From assembly GCA_009693045.1 (NCBI GenBank), contig SHXZ01000004.1, forward strand, positions 1 to 64,000: a stretch of DNA of 64,000 nucleotides, read 5' to 3'. This document shows positions 24,636-32,788 of this stretch, piece by piece. The notes beneath the pieces are model-generated. The model worked only from the letters and a program-made list of their open reading frames with translations, made no database searches and had not been told where the DNA came from. Position numbers and translations under genes: made by a program. This stretch comes from Dehalococcoidia bacterium. Its GTDB lineage: Bacteria > Chloroflexota > Dehalococcoidia > Lucifugimonadales > SHYT01. Within the stretch, counting starts at the first letter, position 1. Every line of letters begins with the position of its first letter.

Positions 24636-25514
24636 CTACCTCTCCAGCTCGACGTCCATGCTGATGTCCAGCGCTTTGACCGAGTGAGTCAGCGCGCCCA
24701 CGGAGATGAGGTCCACGCCCGTCTCCGCCACGGCCCGCACCGTCTCCAGCGTGATGCCGCCGGAGGCCTCCAACGCCGCGCGCTTGTTGACCAGCGCCAC
24801 GGCCTGGCGCATCTGCTCCACGCTCATGTTGTCCAGCAGCAGCACGTGCGCGCCGCCCTCCAGCGCCTCGCGCACCTCGTCCAGCGTCGTGACCTCCACC
24901 TCGACCTTGATGGTGTGGGACGCGGTGGCGACGGCCTGCCGGACGATCTCCCTGAGCGGCCTGCCGCTCGCCCGCAGCACCGCGAGGTGGTTGTCCTTGA
25001 TGAGGATGCCGTCGCCGAGGTTCTTGCGGTGGTTGCCGCCGCCGCCCACGTGCACGGCGTACTTCTGGAGCGCGCGGATGCCCGGCACGGTCTTGCGCGT
25101 GTCCACAACGCGGACGGGCAGGCCCTGCACCCGCTCCACGTACCGAGCCGTCTCCGTGGCGACGCCGCTGAGGTGCTGGAGGAAATTGACCGCAACGCGC
25201 TCGGCCTTGAGCATGGAGGCCGCGGGGCCGCGCAGGCGGAGGATTGCGGTGTCGCGCTCCAGGCGGTCGCCGTCGTGGAGGACCTGCTCCACGCGCAGCG
25301 AGGGGTCAACGCGCTGGAAGACCATGGCGGCGACGGGCGCGCCGCAGAGCACGCCGCCGCCCTTGGCGAAGACCAGGCCGCGCCCCGGCAGGTCCGGCGG
25401 CACGAGGCCGTCCGTCGTCGGGTCGCCGATGGCCAGGTCCTCTTGCAAAGCGCGGTCTATGAGGGCTTGGAGGTCTGAGAGAAGGGGTAGCATTGGTGTT
25501 AGTACTCCTGCCAT
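24636..25514 (-). CDS. nadC: Nicotinate-nucleotide pyrophosphorylase (carboxylating) NadC
   Basis: NadC (quinolinate phosphoribosyltransferase) makes nicotinate mononucleotide from quinolinate and PRPP. Family motifs are EDLAIGDPTTDGLVP, AERVAVNFLQHLSGVAT, DTRKTVPGIRALQKYAV, GGGGNHRKNLGDGILIKDNH and VEVEVTTLDE, with LLDNMSVEQM and EASGGITLETV. At 292 residues it is full length; the start may be the ATG at 25514 or the one 21 bp downstream. It is the last of three NAD genes on this strand and is separated from nadB by an HNH gene. Its 3' end is duplicated just downstream. Confidence 0.96.
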   Translation of the reverse strand: MAGVLTPMLPLLSDLQALIDRALQEDLAIGDPTTDGLVPPDLPGRGLVFAKGGGVLCGAPVAAMVFQRVDPSLRVEQVLHDGDRLERDTAILRLRGPAASMLKAERVAVNFLQHLSGVATETARYVERVQGLPVRVVDTRKTVPGIRALQKYAVHVGGGGNHRKNLGDGILIKDNHLAVLRASGRPLREIVRQAVATASHTIKVEVEVTTLDEVREALEGGAHVLLLDNMSVEQMRQAVALVNKRAALEASGGITLETVRAVAETGVDLISVGALTHSVKALDISMDVELER

Positions 25515-25550
25515 GACTTTGTCTCATTTCCTAGGTGAAAAGTCGGTGAT

Positions 25551-26276
25551 TTACAATTCCACCCATTCTTTCGCTCCTTTTCTGGAATTGCACCGCCGAC
25601 AAAGAACACGGAGGTTCTCCCTCTTCAGAGACAACTCTGCAAACTTGCTCCGTGGTCGTTTATGGTCAACGGTGACCTCACTATCTGTCATAATCTCTCT
25701 GCCACACTCGGCGCAGCCCCGCCCATCCTCATTTATCACCTGGGCACGCATCACAATCCATTCCGGGCTTGAGTAAAAACGTTCGTATTCTTCGATGCGT
25801 TGTTGCCGCTCACGAGCTAACTGAACGATTCGGGCTGAGATCAGTTCTTGTCTCTCTCGACGTGGCTTAGTCAATAAACGGTCGGTTGCTAGCAGCAGGG
25901 CATACGGTATCAACATTGCCCACACAAAGACGAAAATCCACATAGCCTCTGAAAATTCATGGAAAAGGGCTCGAGTAACAAAGGGGGCTGAAACCCACAT
26001 AGCTAAGAAGGAAAAACGCTGACCATTCTCACCTATTTTCAAAGCCTTACTTGCCGGAACCTCTGAAACGGCTCTCTTTTTTAGCTTCTTCTCAACAATT
26101 TTGGTAACCACTAGTTCGTCTGTAAGAAGAACGGGGACGTTGGACGTTGTTTTGCGCCTTCGAGAAGCGCACTCTCGACATAGATCGCTGGTCGGCACAT
26201 ATTTTATGAATTTGCGTCTGCCACACTGTGAGCAGCGAAAGCTCCGTCCTTTAGCAAGTTCGCGATACTTGCGCAT
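25551..26276 (-). CDS. Membrane protein with N-terminal zinc ribbon and C-terminal HNH nuclease domain
   Basis: This 241-residue protein starts with a zinc ribbon (CSQCG, Cys15/Cys18, with CREC, Cys33/Cys36). Two hydrophobic helices follow at about 88-104 and 111-131 (MWIFVFVWAMLIPYALLLA), then a Glu/Arg-rich helix and an HNH domain: GCAECGREIM (Cys188, Cys191), VTVDHKRPRS (Asp204, His205) and CRRCNSRKGAKEW (Cys226, Cys229, Asn230). The HNH motif is complete. Base composition is clearly more AT-rich than its neighbours. It sits 13 bp after nadB and before nadC, splitting the NAD genes, which suggests recent arrival. Its target and role are unknown; defence is possible. Confidence 0.75.
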   Translation of the reverse strand: MRKYRELAKGRSFRCSQCGRRKFIKYVPTSDLCRECASRRRKTTSNVPVLLTDELVVTKIVEKKLKKRAVSEVPASKALKIGENGQRFSFLAMWVSAPFVTRALFHEFSEAMWIFVFVWAMLIPYALLLATDRLLTKPRRERQELISARIVQLARERQQRIEEYERFYSSPEWIVMRAQVINEDGRGCAECGREIMTDSEVTVDHKRPRSKFAELSLKRENLRVLCRRCNSRKGAKEWVEL

Positions 26277-26289
26277 ACACTTCTCTAGT

Positions 26290-27915
26290 TTACTGAGGAA
26301 TGCCGGATGCACAGGATGGCTGATGCCACCCCCGCTCCTCGCCCACGAACACCGTGTGCAGCTCCCACTCCTTGCGCGGCTCGGGGAAGTCGGTGCGGTA
26401 GTGCGCGCCGCGGCTCTCCTGGCGGACGAGTGCGCCCTCAACCATTAGCCGCGCGATGAGCACCATGTTCACCAGCTCGTTGGCGGCACGGTCGCTGCCC
26501 TGTCCCGATTTCATTGGGGCCTGCCGCGCGCGCGACATCGTCCGCCACACGCTCAGCACGCGGGCCGCCCAGAGCAGCTCGTCGCCGTTGCGGACGAGGC
26601 CGGAATTCCGCCACAGCAGGTCCTGGAGGTTCCCCAGCGTGAGCGGCGGGACCTGAGCGCACGGCACGTGCCGATTAGGGAGCTTGAAGACGCGCTCCGT
26701 ACGGTCGCCGTCCGGTTCGCCGCCGTTGCGACCGAGGGTGCGCTCCACCAGCCGCTTGCCGAAGACCATGGTCTCCAGCAACGAGTTGCTCGCCAGGCGG
26801 TTGGCGCCGTGCGCGCCGGTGGAGGCCACCTCGCCGCAGGCGTACAGGCCCGGCACGGTGGTCTCGCCCCAGGAGGTTGTCTTGATGCCGCCGATCATGT
26901 AGTGGGCGGCGGGCGCAACCGGGATGGGCTGCTTGGTTATGTCAAGGCCGTGACCCAGGCAGTAGCTGTAGATGGTCGGGAAGCGCGTGGTGATGCGCGA
27001 GGCGCGGATGTGCGTGACGTCTAGGAGCGCGTGCGGCGACGAGGTCGCGCGCATCTCGGTGTCAATGGCGCGGGCAACGACGTCGCGCGGCGCCAGGTCG
27101 CCCATGGCGTGGTACCTGGCCATGAACGCCTCACCCAGCGCGTTGCGGAGGACTCCGCCCTCGCCGCGCACCGCCTCGGAGATGAGGAACGTGGGTGCGC
27201 CAGGGAGGTGCAGCGCCGTGGGGTGGAACTGGTAGAACTCCATGTCGTTGACGGCGGCGCCCGCGCGGAAGGCGAGCGCCACGCCGTCGCCGGTCGCGAC
27301 CTCAGGATTGGTCGTGTAGCGGAACAACCGCCCGGCGCCGCCGGTGGCGAGGACAATGAAGCGCCCCGCAAACTCGGATTCTTCGCCCGTCTGGGCATGG
27401 AAGGCGCGGACGCCGGTGGCGCGGCCATCGTCGCTGACGACGATGCTGGTAAGCATGGCGTGCTCCTTGACCGTCGCGCCCGACTCCAGGAGCCGCTTCA
27501 TGAGCGCGGTCTCAATGTTGGCGCCGGTGGCGTCGCCGCCCGCGTGGAGGACGCGGGGGACGGAGTGGGCGCCCTCGCGGGCCAGGAGCACCTCGCCCTG
27601 CTGCGTGTCAAACTCCACGCCCAGCCGCACCAGTTCCTGGATGGCGGTCGGCCCTTCACGGGCGAGGATGCGGACGGTCTCCGGCACGCAGAGGCCCGCG
27701 CCGGCCTCAAGCGTGTCCTGCTCGTGCAGCTCCGGCGAGTCGGCATCGCCGACGGCGGCGGCGATGCCGCCCTGGGCGTAACGGGTGTTGCAGTCCTCAA
27801 TGGTGCCCTTGGTCAGCAGGAGCACGGAGCCATGCTCGCGGGCCAGCAGGGCGGTGTACAGCCCGCCGATGCCGGAACCGACGATGATGTAGTCGTAGCT
27901 ATCACGTATGGTCAA
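26290..27915 (-). CDS. nadB: L-aspartate oxidase NadB
   Basis: NadB is the FAD enzyme that oxidises L-aspartate to iminoaspartate, the first step of de novo NAD synthesis. Hallmarks are DYIIVGSGIGGLYTALLA, CNTRYAQGGIAAAVG, the GATGANIE and FVLATGGAG-type segments, FYQFHPTALHLPG, VVARAIDTEM and YACGEVASTGAHGANRLASNSL. Length, 541 residues, is normal, with the helical C-terminal domain present. It is followed on this strand by the HNH gene and nadC, and its product feeds NadA encoded about 2 kb upstream. Confidence 0.96.
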   Translation of the reverse strand: MTIRDSYDYIIVGSGIGGLYTALLAREHGSVLLLTKGTIEDCNTRYAQGGIAAAVGDADSPELHEQDTLEAGAGLCVPETVRILAREGPTAIQELVRLGVEFDTQQGEVLLAREGAHSVPRVLHAGGDATGANIETALMKRLLESGATVKEHAMLTSIVVSDDGRATGVRAFHAQTGEESEFAGRFIVLATGGAGRLFRYTTNPEVATGDGVALAFRAGAAVNDMEFYQFHPTALHLPGAPTFLISEAVRGEGGVLRNALGEAFMARYHAMGDLAPRDVVARAIDTEMRATSSPHALLDVTHIRASRITTRFPTIYSYCLGHGLDITKQPIPVAPAAHYMIGGIKTTSWGETTVPGLYACGEVASTGAHGANRLASNSLLETMVFGKRLVERTLGRNGGEPDGDRTERVFKLPNRHVPCAQVPPLTLGNLQDLLWRNSGLVRNGDELLWAARVLSVWRTMSRARQAPMKSGQGSDRAANELVNMVLIARLMVEGALVRQESRGAHYRTDFPEPRKEWELHTVFVGEERGWHQPSCASGIPQ

Positions 27916-27934
27916 GAGTCAACCTCTGTGTCTA

Positions 27935-27970
27935 GCAGGGAACCCTTTCTTGCAAAAAAAGGTTCCCTGC
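27935..27970 (-). terminator. Hairpin between the PLP enzyme gene and nadB
   Basis: Perfect 10-bp arms GCAGGGAACC / GGTTCCCTGC enclose a 16-base loop with an A-run on the plus strand (T-run on the minus strand). It lies just upstream of nadB and about 60 bp beyond the stop of the PLP enzyme gene, so it may end that transcript. Confidence 0.5.
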
Positions 27971-28032
27971 ACCTTCCCAAAGAACTTTGATTGCTGGTTG
28001 CTCTAGCACGACGCGACACGAATCACACTGCT

Positions 28033-29202
28033 TTACTTCGCTAACCCGCGTATCGTCTCCGCTGTAGTCGCCACCTCGTCCTCCGTGTTGAAGAAGTGGC
28101 AGGAGAGGCGGACGCCGTTCAGCGGCTCTATGGTACGGGTGATGATGCGCTTCTGCGCCCACAGGGCGTCCACGATGTCCTTCGGTTTCTTGCCGGCGAT
28201 GCCAAAGGTGACGATGCCCGTAGCCTCGGGCGGGCGCTCCGGCGAGAGCACCTGCACGCCCGCGATGCCGCGCAAGGCGTCCTTCATGGCCGTCGCCAGC
28301 ATCGTGTCGCGCTCCTCTATGACCTTGGTGCCGCCGACCTCCTCCTGCACAAAACGGATGGCCTCCACGTAGCCCGCGCGGAGCGGCGCGCTGGTGGTGG
28401 TGAGCTGGAACTTGGTGATGGCCTCGGTCTCCGGCTCCCACTCGCCCGTGGGGAGCCACGACTTGGCCGCCCGCGACGACGCGTACGTCGGCTGGATACT
28501 CGGGATGAGATCCTTCTTAATGTACAACGCGCCGATGCCGTCCGGCCCGCACAGCCACTTCTGCCCCGGCATAGAGTAGAAATCCACGCCCATCGCGCGG
28601 AGGTCCAAGTCCACGTGGGCCAGGCCCTGCGCGCCGTCCAGGAGCAGACGCGCGCCGTGACGATGCGCCAGCGCGGCAAGCTCGGCCCCGGGCACGCGCA
28701 GGCCGTTGAGGTAGTGGATGTGGCTCATGAAGATAGCGCGGGTGCGCGGCGTGACGGCCTCGGCGACCTTGGCGAGGAGACCGGCGTTGGACTCTGTCGG
28801 CGACACCTCCGCGATGCGCACCCGGACGCCATACCGCTTCTGGATGTGCAGCGCTAGCACCATGACCGAGGGGTACTCAATGCTGAGGGTGATGAGCTCG
28901 TCGCCGGGGCGCCAGTCCATGCCGTTCAGGACAATGTTCAGACCCTCGGTGGTGTTCTGCGTCATGAGTATCTCGTCGGGCGTGACGTTCACCATGCGGG
29001 CGGCGGCCTCCTTGGCCTGGACCGAGAGCTTGCGGCCGCTCTCCAGGACGTGCGGCGTCGTCGGGCCGTCGTAGTTCTCGTAGGCGACGCGCTGCTGGAT
29101 GGCCTCCACGACGGAGATCGGCGCCGGACCGTCAAAGCCGGTGTTCAGGTAGATGGTGCGCTGGGTGGCCGGAATCTGGGAACGGATCTTTGCGATGTCC
29201 AA
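28033..29202 (-). CDS. Class V aminotransferase-fold PLP enzyme
   Basis: This 389-residue fold-type I PLP enzyme resembles cysteine desulfurase/isopenicillin epimerase-like proteins. It has YLNTGFDGPAPISVVEAI, MTQNTTEGLNIVLNG, MSHIHYLNGLRVPG, LLLDGAQGLAHVDLDL (Asp189) and SMPGQKWLCGPDGIGALYI with the PLP-binding Lys215. The mobile-loop Cys of true group II desulfurases is not evident near the C-terminus. It lies between nadB and a toxin-antitoxin pair in the NAD region. In some bacteria a desulfurase beside nad genes builds the NadA Fe-S cluster; that role is possible here but unproven. Confidence 0.8.
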   Translation of the reverse strand: MDIAKIRSQIPATQRTIYLNTGFDGPAPISVVEAIQQRVAYENYDGPTTPHVLESGRKLSVQAKEAAARMVNVTPDEILMTQNTTEGLNIVLNGMDWRPGDELITLSIEYPSVMVLALHIQKRYGVRVRIAEVSPTESNAGLLAKVAEAVTPRTRAIFMSHIHYLNGLRVPGAELAALAHRHGARLLLDGAQGLAHVDLDLRAMGVDFYSMPGQKWLCGPDGIGALYIKKDLIPSIQPTYASSRAAKSWLPTGEWEPETEAITKFQLTTTSAPLRAGYVEAIRFVQEEVGGTKVIEERDTMLATAMKDALRGIAGVQVLSPERPPEATGIVTFGIAGKKPKDIVDALWAQKRIITRTIEPLNGVRLSCHFFNTEDEVATTAETIRGLAK

Positions 29203-29214
29203 CTGTTCCTCCTC

Positions 29215-29474
29215 TTAATGGCGGCGGTAGGCTTCGCGGCGGTGGCGGATACGCAGGACGTTCATAATGCCCTGCTCAGGGTCCAGCGTGAACCTTACTC
29301 GCCAGTCTCCAACGCGCAGCCGAAGCTCTCCATCTTGACCACGCAAGTGCTTAACATTACCCGCCTCTGTTTCAGCGAAACGTTCGATTCCGCTTACGAC
29401 GCGCTCAGCAATCGGTTTATCAAGGTCGCGCAGATCTCTTCTTGCCCTGGGGATAGGAGAACCCGCACGGTCAT
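29215..29474 (-). pseudogene. RelE/ParE-family toxin, frameshifted
   Basis: The ATG at 29474 overlaps the antitoxin stop (ATGA) and opens MTVRVLLSP, a typical RelE-type N-terminus. After about nine codons the family sequence continues in another frame: RARRDLRDLDKPIAERVVSG, then HLRGQDGELRLRVGDWRVRF and VLRIRHRREAYRRH. One missing base in a C-run near 29450 explains the break. The catalytic-region residues are otherwise kept. So the toxin is likely inactive while the antitoxin is whole, or the assembly has lost one base here. Confidence 0.75.
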
Positions 29475-29794
29475 AGGCCCAGTTCCCGCTTCACTTCCTC
29501 CAGCGTGTAAAACCGGCCGGCCTTGATGTCGGCCTTACCTCTCTTGACCGCAGCACGTTCCGCGGGCGTCTCCGGCTCGTCGTCTTCGGGAGCGAGCAGC
29601 ACCGAACGCAGCACCGGGTCATCGGTCGTGGTCGCCACCATGAACTCCAGGTACCGCTGCGCGTGCTCCAGTTCACCTGGGGGCAGCTTGCCGACGAGGC
29701 CACGCAGCCACTCCCGCTTTTTGTCAGAGGCGGTCTGAGCAGCCTTGGCTGGCTTCGGAGATGGTTTGCGGGTTGCTTTACGCGCTGTCGCCAT
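29471..29794 (-). CDS. Antitoxin of a RelE-type toxin-antitoxin pair
   Basis: The 107-residue protein has a Lys/Ala-rich N-terminus, a helical centre (EWLRGLVGKLPPGELEHAQR) and the C-terminal antitoxin motif PETPAERAAVKRGKADIKAG followed by EEVKRELGL, which is common in small antitoxins paired with RelE toxins. Its stop overlaps the toxin ATG, the classical coupling. It starts 7 bp beyond nadA on the same strand and may be co-transcribed with it. Confidence 0.75.
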   Translation of the reverse strand: MATARKATRKPSPKPAKAAQTASDKKREWLRGLVGKLPPGELEHAQRYLEFMVATTTDDPVLRSVLLAPEDDEPETPAERAAVKRGKADIKAGRFYTLEEVKRELGL

Positions 29795-29801
29795 TTCGCC
29801 C

Positions 29802-31010
29802 CTACCCCACGTCCAGCATGCGCTGGAGGGCGATGCGGGCGTAGCGGGCAGTCTCTTCGCCCACGGTGATCTCGTTCACGACCCGGCCTGCCGCCAGTTC
29901 ATCCAGCACCCACGCCAGGTACGCCGGGTGGATGCGGTACATCGTCGCGCACGGGCAGACGATGGGGTCCAGGCAGAAGACGGTCTTGTCCGGGTTCTCG
30001 TGGGCGATGCGGCTCACCAGGTTGATCTCGGTGCCGACGCCCCAGACGCTGCCCTTGGGCGCGGCAGCAATCGTCCTGACAATGGCCTCCGTGGAGCCCA
30101 CGTGGTCGGCGATGCGCACGACCTCGTTGACGCACTCCGGGTGCACCATGATGTTGACGCCCGGATACCGCTCCCGCGCCTTCTGCACCTGCGCGACGGT
30201 GAAGCGGGTGTGGACGGAGCAGTGGCCCTTCCACAGGATGAGCTTGGCCTTCTTGAGCTGCTCCGGCGTGTTGCCGCCCAGCGCCTTGAAGGGGTTCCAC
30301 AGCACCATCTCGTCCGGCGCGATGCCCATCTTGAGGCCGGTGTTGCGGCCCAGGTGCTGGTCTGGGAAGAAGATAACGCGCGGCGCGCGGTCGTAGGCCC
30401 AGCGCACGGTCTTGTCGGCGCTGGACGACGTGCAGATGATGCCGCCGTTGCGCCCGCACAGCGCCTTGAGGTCGGCGGTGCAGTTCATGTACGCCACGGG
30501 GACCGCTTCGCCCTTGCCGAGCACGTTCGTCAGGTCGTCCCAGCAGTCTTCCACGTCGCCGGTGGGCGCCATGTCCGACATGGAGCATCCCGCCTGCAGG
30601 TTGGGCAGGACGACGCGCTGGTGAGCCTGTGAGAGGACGCGCGCGGTCTCCGCCATGAAGTGGACCCCGCAGAAGATGATGGTCTCCGCGTCCGGCTGCT
30701 GCGCCGCGAGTTGCGACAGCTTGAACGAGTCGCCGCGGATATCCGCGAACTGGATGATGTCCTCGCGCTGGTAGTGGTGGCCCAGCACGACGGCCTTCTT
30801 GCCCAGCTTCCGCCGCGCCTCGCCGATGCGCGCCCTGAGCTGCGTTGCGTCAAGGTGCACGTACTCGTCCGGCAACTGCTGCCAGCGGACGCCCGCTTTC
30901 AGTTCCTCGATGAGCGGCTTGGTGTCCAGCGGCTCCGTGGTGCAGAACGCGGACTGCTCAAGCTCGGTGAGCGGCACCCTCGGATTCTTCACTTTCAGCG
31001 TCAAAACCAT
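29802..31010 (-). CDS. nadA: Quinolinate synthase NadA
   Basis: NadA condenses iminoaspartate with dihydroxyacetone phosphate to quinolinate using a 4Fe-4S cluster. At 402 residues it is a long form. Recognisable parts are AVVLGHHYQREDIIQFADI, GDSFKLS, IIFCGVHFMAETARVL, LPNLQAGCSMSDM, YMNCTADLKALCG, CTSSSADKTVRWA, MVHPECVNEVV and CLDPIVCPCATMYRIHP; the cluster Cys residues lie in CGVHFMAE, HPEC and the CPC segment. It heads the minus-strand series nadA ... nadB ... nadC. Confidence 0.96.
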   Translation of the reverse strand: MVLTLKVKNPRVPLTELEQSAFCTTEPLDTKPLIEELKAGVRWQQLPDEYVHLDATQLRARIGEARRKLGKKAVVLGHHYQREDIIQFADIRGDSFKLSQLAAQQPDAETIIFCGVHFMAETARVLSQAHQRVVLPNLQAGCSMSDMAPTGDVEDCWDDLTNVLGKGEAVPVAYMNCTADLKALCGRNGGIICTSSSADKTVRWAYDRAPRVIFFPDQHLGRNTGLKMGIAPDEMVLWNPFKALGGNTPEQLKKAKLILWKGHCSVHTRFTVAQVQKARERYPGVNIMVHPECVNEVVRIADHVGSTEAIVRTIAAAPKGSVWGVGTEINLVSRIAHENPDKTVFCLDPIVCPCATMYRIHPAYLAWVLDELAAGRVVNEITVGEETARYARIALQRMLDVG

Positions 31011-31118
31011 GGTTCACCTCCATTGTGGGCTCTGTTTACCTCAGGGCACCAGAGGGCCCTGCTCTGTTGGGCCCAACCTAGCGTTCTGTGAGTATCGTTT
31101 CTCCCGTGCCAGGTTAGA

Positions 31119-31203
31119 CCTAACCCCCTGCCCCCTTCCCTAAATGGAAGGGGGAGTTGCCATTCCTTCCCTCCCTTTTAGGGGAGGGACTGAGGGAGAG
31201 GTC
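31119..31203. repeat. Family C tract
   Basis: The unit starts CTAACCCCCTGCCCCCTTCC, continues with an arm GGAAGGGGGAG, then CCCTCCC and GGGAGGGACTGAGGGAGAGG. It matches 62808-62882 and 34951-35066 in layout. It lies in the 300-bp gap between the nadA start and the miaB stop, which holds no gene. Confidence 0.8.
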
Positions 31204-31249
31204 GTGAGCATGCCGAGGTGCATCACAATCCGCCTTTAGAATGCGCGGG

Positions 31250-31322
31250 TACGGATTCTTCCCCGTTCCCCTTCACGTTGCTCAGGGTCAGGGCTTCAGC
31301 TTGCTCCGCTCAGAATGACACG
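31250..31322. repeat. Family B repeat overlapping the miaB stop
   Basis: TACGGATTCTTCCCCGTTCC, a CTCAGGGTCAGGGCTTCAGC insert and CTCAGAATGACA form a family B unit. Its last bases, read on the minus strand, encode the final residues VSF and the stop codon of MiaB. Confidence 0.75.
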
Positions 31323-32764
31323 TTAGGAAGCCTACCCTGCAGCGACCAGGGGCTGGTGGCCGTGACCTCCACGCTCACCGTCTCGCCCGTCAGGTCAGCC
31401 CTTCTCGCCCTGACCCCTTTCCTGTCAAGGAAGGGGTCAGGGGTTAGGTCGTCAATAAACGCCAGCTTGTCCGAACGCGTGCGCCCTCGCCACTTGCCGC
31501 CGTCATCGCGGCCCTCCACGAGCACCTGCACGGCCTTGCCCTTCAACCGCGCGTTGCTCTCCGTGACGATGCGGGTCTGGATCGCCTCCAGCACGCGCAG
31601 CCGCTCGTCCTTCACCGCGTCCGACACGTCGTCGTCCAGCTTCCGCGCGGCGATGGTGCCGGGCCGCGTGGAGTAGCGCGCGATGTGCACCTTGTCAAAC
31701 TGTACCTCTTCCAGGAGCGAGGCGGTTTGACGGAACTGCTCGTCCGTCTCGCCGCAGAACCCGACGATCACGTCCGTGGTCAGCGAGACGCCCAAGACGC
31801 GCGCGCGGATGCGGTCAACGAGCCGCAGGTAGTCGCCTCGGGTGTAGCCGCGGCGCATCGCGGTCAGTACCGCGTCGTCGCCGGTCTGCACCGGCAGGTT
31901 GACGTGCTCGCACACCTTGTCCAGCTCGGCCACCGTCCCGATGATCCGATCGCTCATGAAGTTGGGGTGCGACGTGAGGAAGCGGATGCGCTCCAGCCCC
32001 TGAATCGGGTGCAGTGCAGTGAGCAGGTCAGCCAGGTCGGGCCGGTCCGGCAGGTCGGCGCCGTACGCGTCCACGGTCTGGCCCAGCAGTGTCACCTCTC
32101 TGACGCCGCGCGCCACCAGGTGCTCCGCCTCCCGCACCACCTCGTCCACGGGGCGGCTGACCTGCCGCCCGCGCCGGTACGGGATGATGCAGAACGTGCA
32201 GAACAGGTCGCAGCCGTGGATAATGGGGATGTAGGCCGTCACGCCGGGCCTGGTGGGCGCCAGCGCGCCGACGCAGCCCTCCCAGTCCACGCCGAGCCGC
32301 TCGCCGACCACGTCCAGCAGCGGCTTGAACTGCTGGGGGCGCATGAACACGTCCACGTAGGGGAAGCGTCGCTGGAGCTCGCGCGTCTGCGGGCCGACCA
32401 TGCAGCCCATGAGGGCGACGACGGCCTCGGGGCGGCGGCGCTTGAGCGGCTTCACAGTGCCCAGCGCGCTCGCCACCTTGTCCTCCGCGCTCTGCCGCAC
32501 GACGCACGAGTTGAAGACGATGACGTCCGCCTCGGCGGCGTCCTCCACGGGCGTGAGGCCGAGCTGGTCCAGCGCGTTACCCAGGCGCTCTGAGTCGGCC
32601 TTGTTCATCTGGCAACCGACGGTCCAGATGTAGTACCGCTTTGGCACAGCGCCGCTCTGCGCGCCCTGTTGGAAGACGCTGGGCGCGGCCAAGACTCCCG
32701 CCGCTACGGCTGGGAGATCCGCCGCGCTTGGCGGAGTTCTGGGGTGCAGTGCGATGGTCTGCAT
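31310..32764 (-). CDS. miaB: tRNA-2-methylthio-N6-dimethylallyladenosine synthase MiaB
   Basis: MiaB is a radical-SAM methylthiotransferase that converts i6A37 to ms2i6A37 in tRNAs. The N-terminal cluster Cys lie in WTVGCQMNKADSERLG, FNSCVVRQSAEDKV and LMGCMVGPQTREL; the radical-SAM motif is CDLFCTFC, followed by IIPYRRGRQVSRP. The C-terminal TRAM domain (VLVEGRDDGGKWRGRTRSDK) is interrupted by about 17 foreign residues (LTPDPFLDRKGVRARRA) encoded by a family C repeat, and the last residues come from a family B repeat. Enzyme core is whole at 484 residues. tRNA-Ser lies 24 bp upstream. Confidence 0.93.
   Translation of the reverse strand: MQTIALHPRTPPSAADLPAVAAGVLAAPSVFQQGAQSGAVPKRYYIWTVGCQMNKADSERLGNALDQLGLTPVEDAAEADVIVFNSCVVRQSAEDKVASALGTVKPLKRRRPEAVVALMGCMVGPQTRELQRRFPYVDVFMRPQQFKPLLDVVGERLGVDWEGCVGALAPTRPGVTAYIPIIHGCDLFCTFCIIPYRRGRQVSRPVDEVVREAEHLVARGVREVTLLGQTVDAYGADLPDRPDLADLLTALHPIQGLERIRFLTSHPNFMSDRIIGTVAELDKVCEHVNLPVQTGDDAVLTAMRRGYTRGDYLRLVDRIRARVLGVSLTTDVIVGFCGETDEQFRQTASLLEEVQFDKVHIARYSTRPGTIAARKLDDDVSDAVKDERLRVLEAIQTRIVTESNARLKGKAVQVLVEGRDDGGKWRGRTRSDKLAFIDDLTPDPFLDRKGVRARRADLTGETVSVEVTATSPWSLQGRLPNVSF
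31411..31454. repeat. Family C repeat inserted in frame in miaB
   Basis: CTGACCCCTTTCCT-GTCA-AGGAAAGGGGTCAG-type arms (left CTGACCCCTTTCCT, right AGGAAGGGGTCAG) lie inside the TRAM-domain coding region and keep the frame open. Confidence 0.75.
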
Positions 32765-32788
32765 TCGCGGCGTCCTCTGTGTCAGGAG

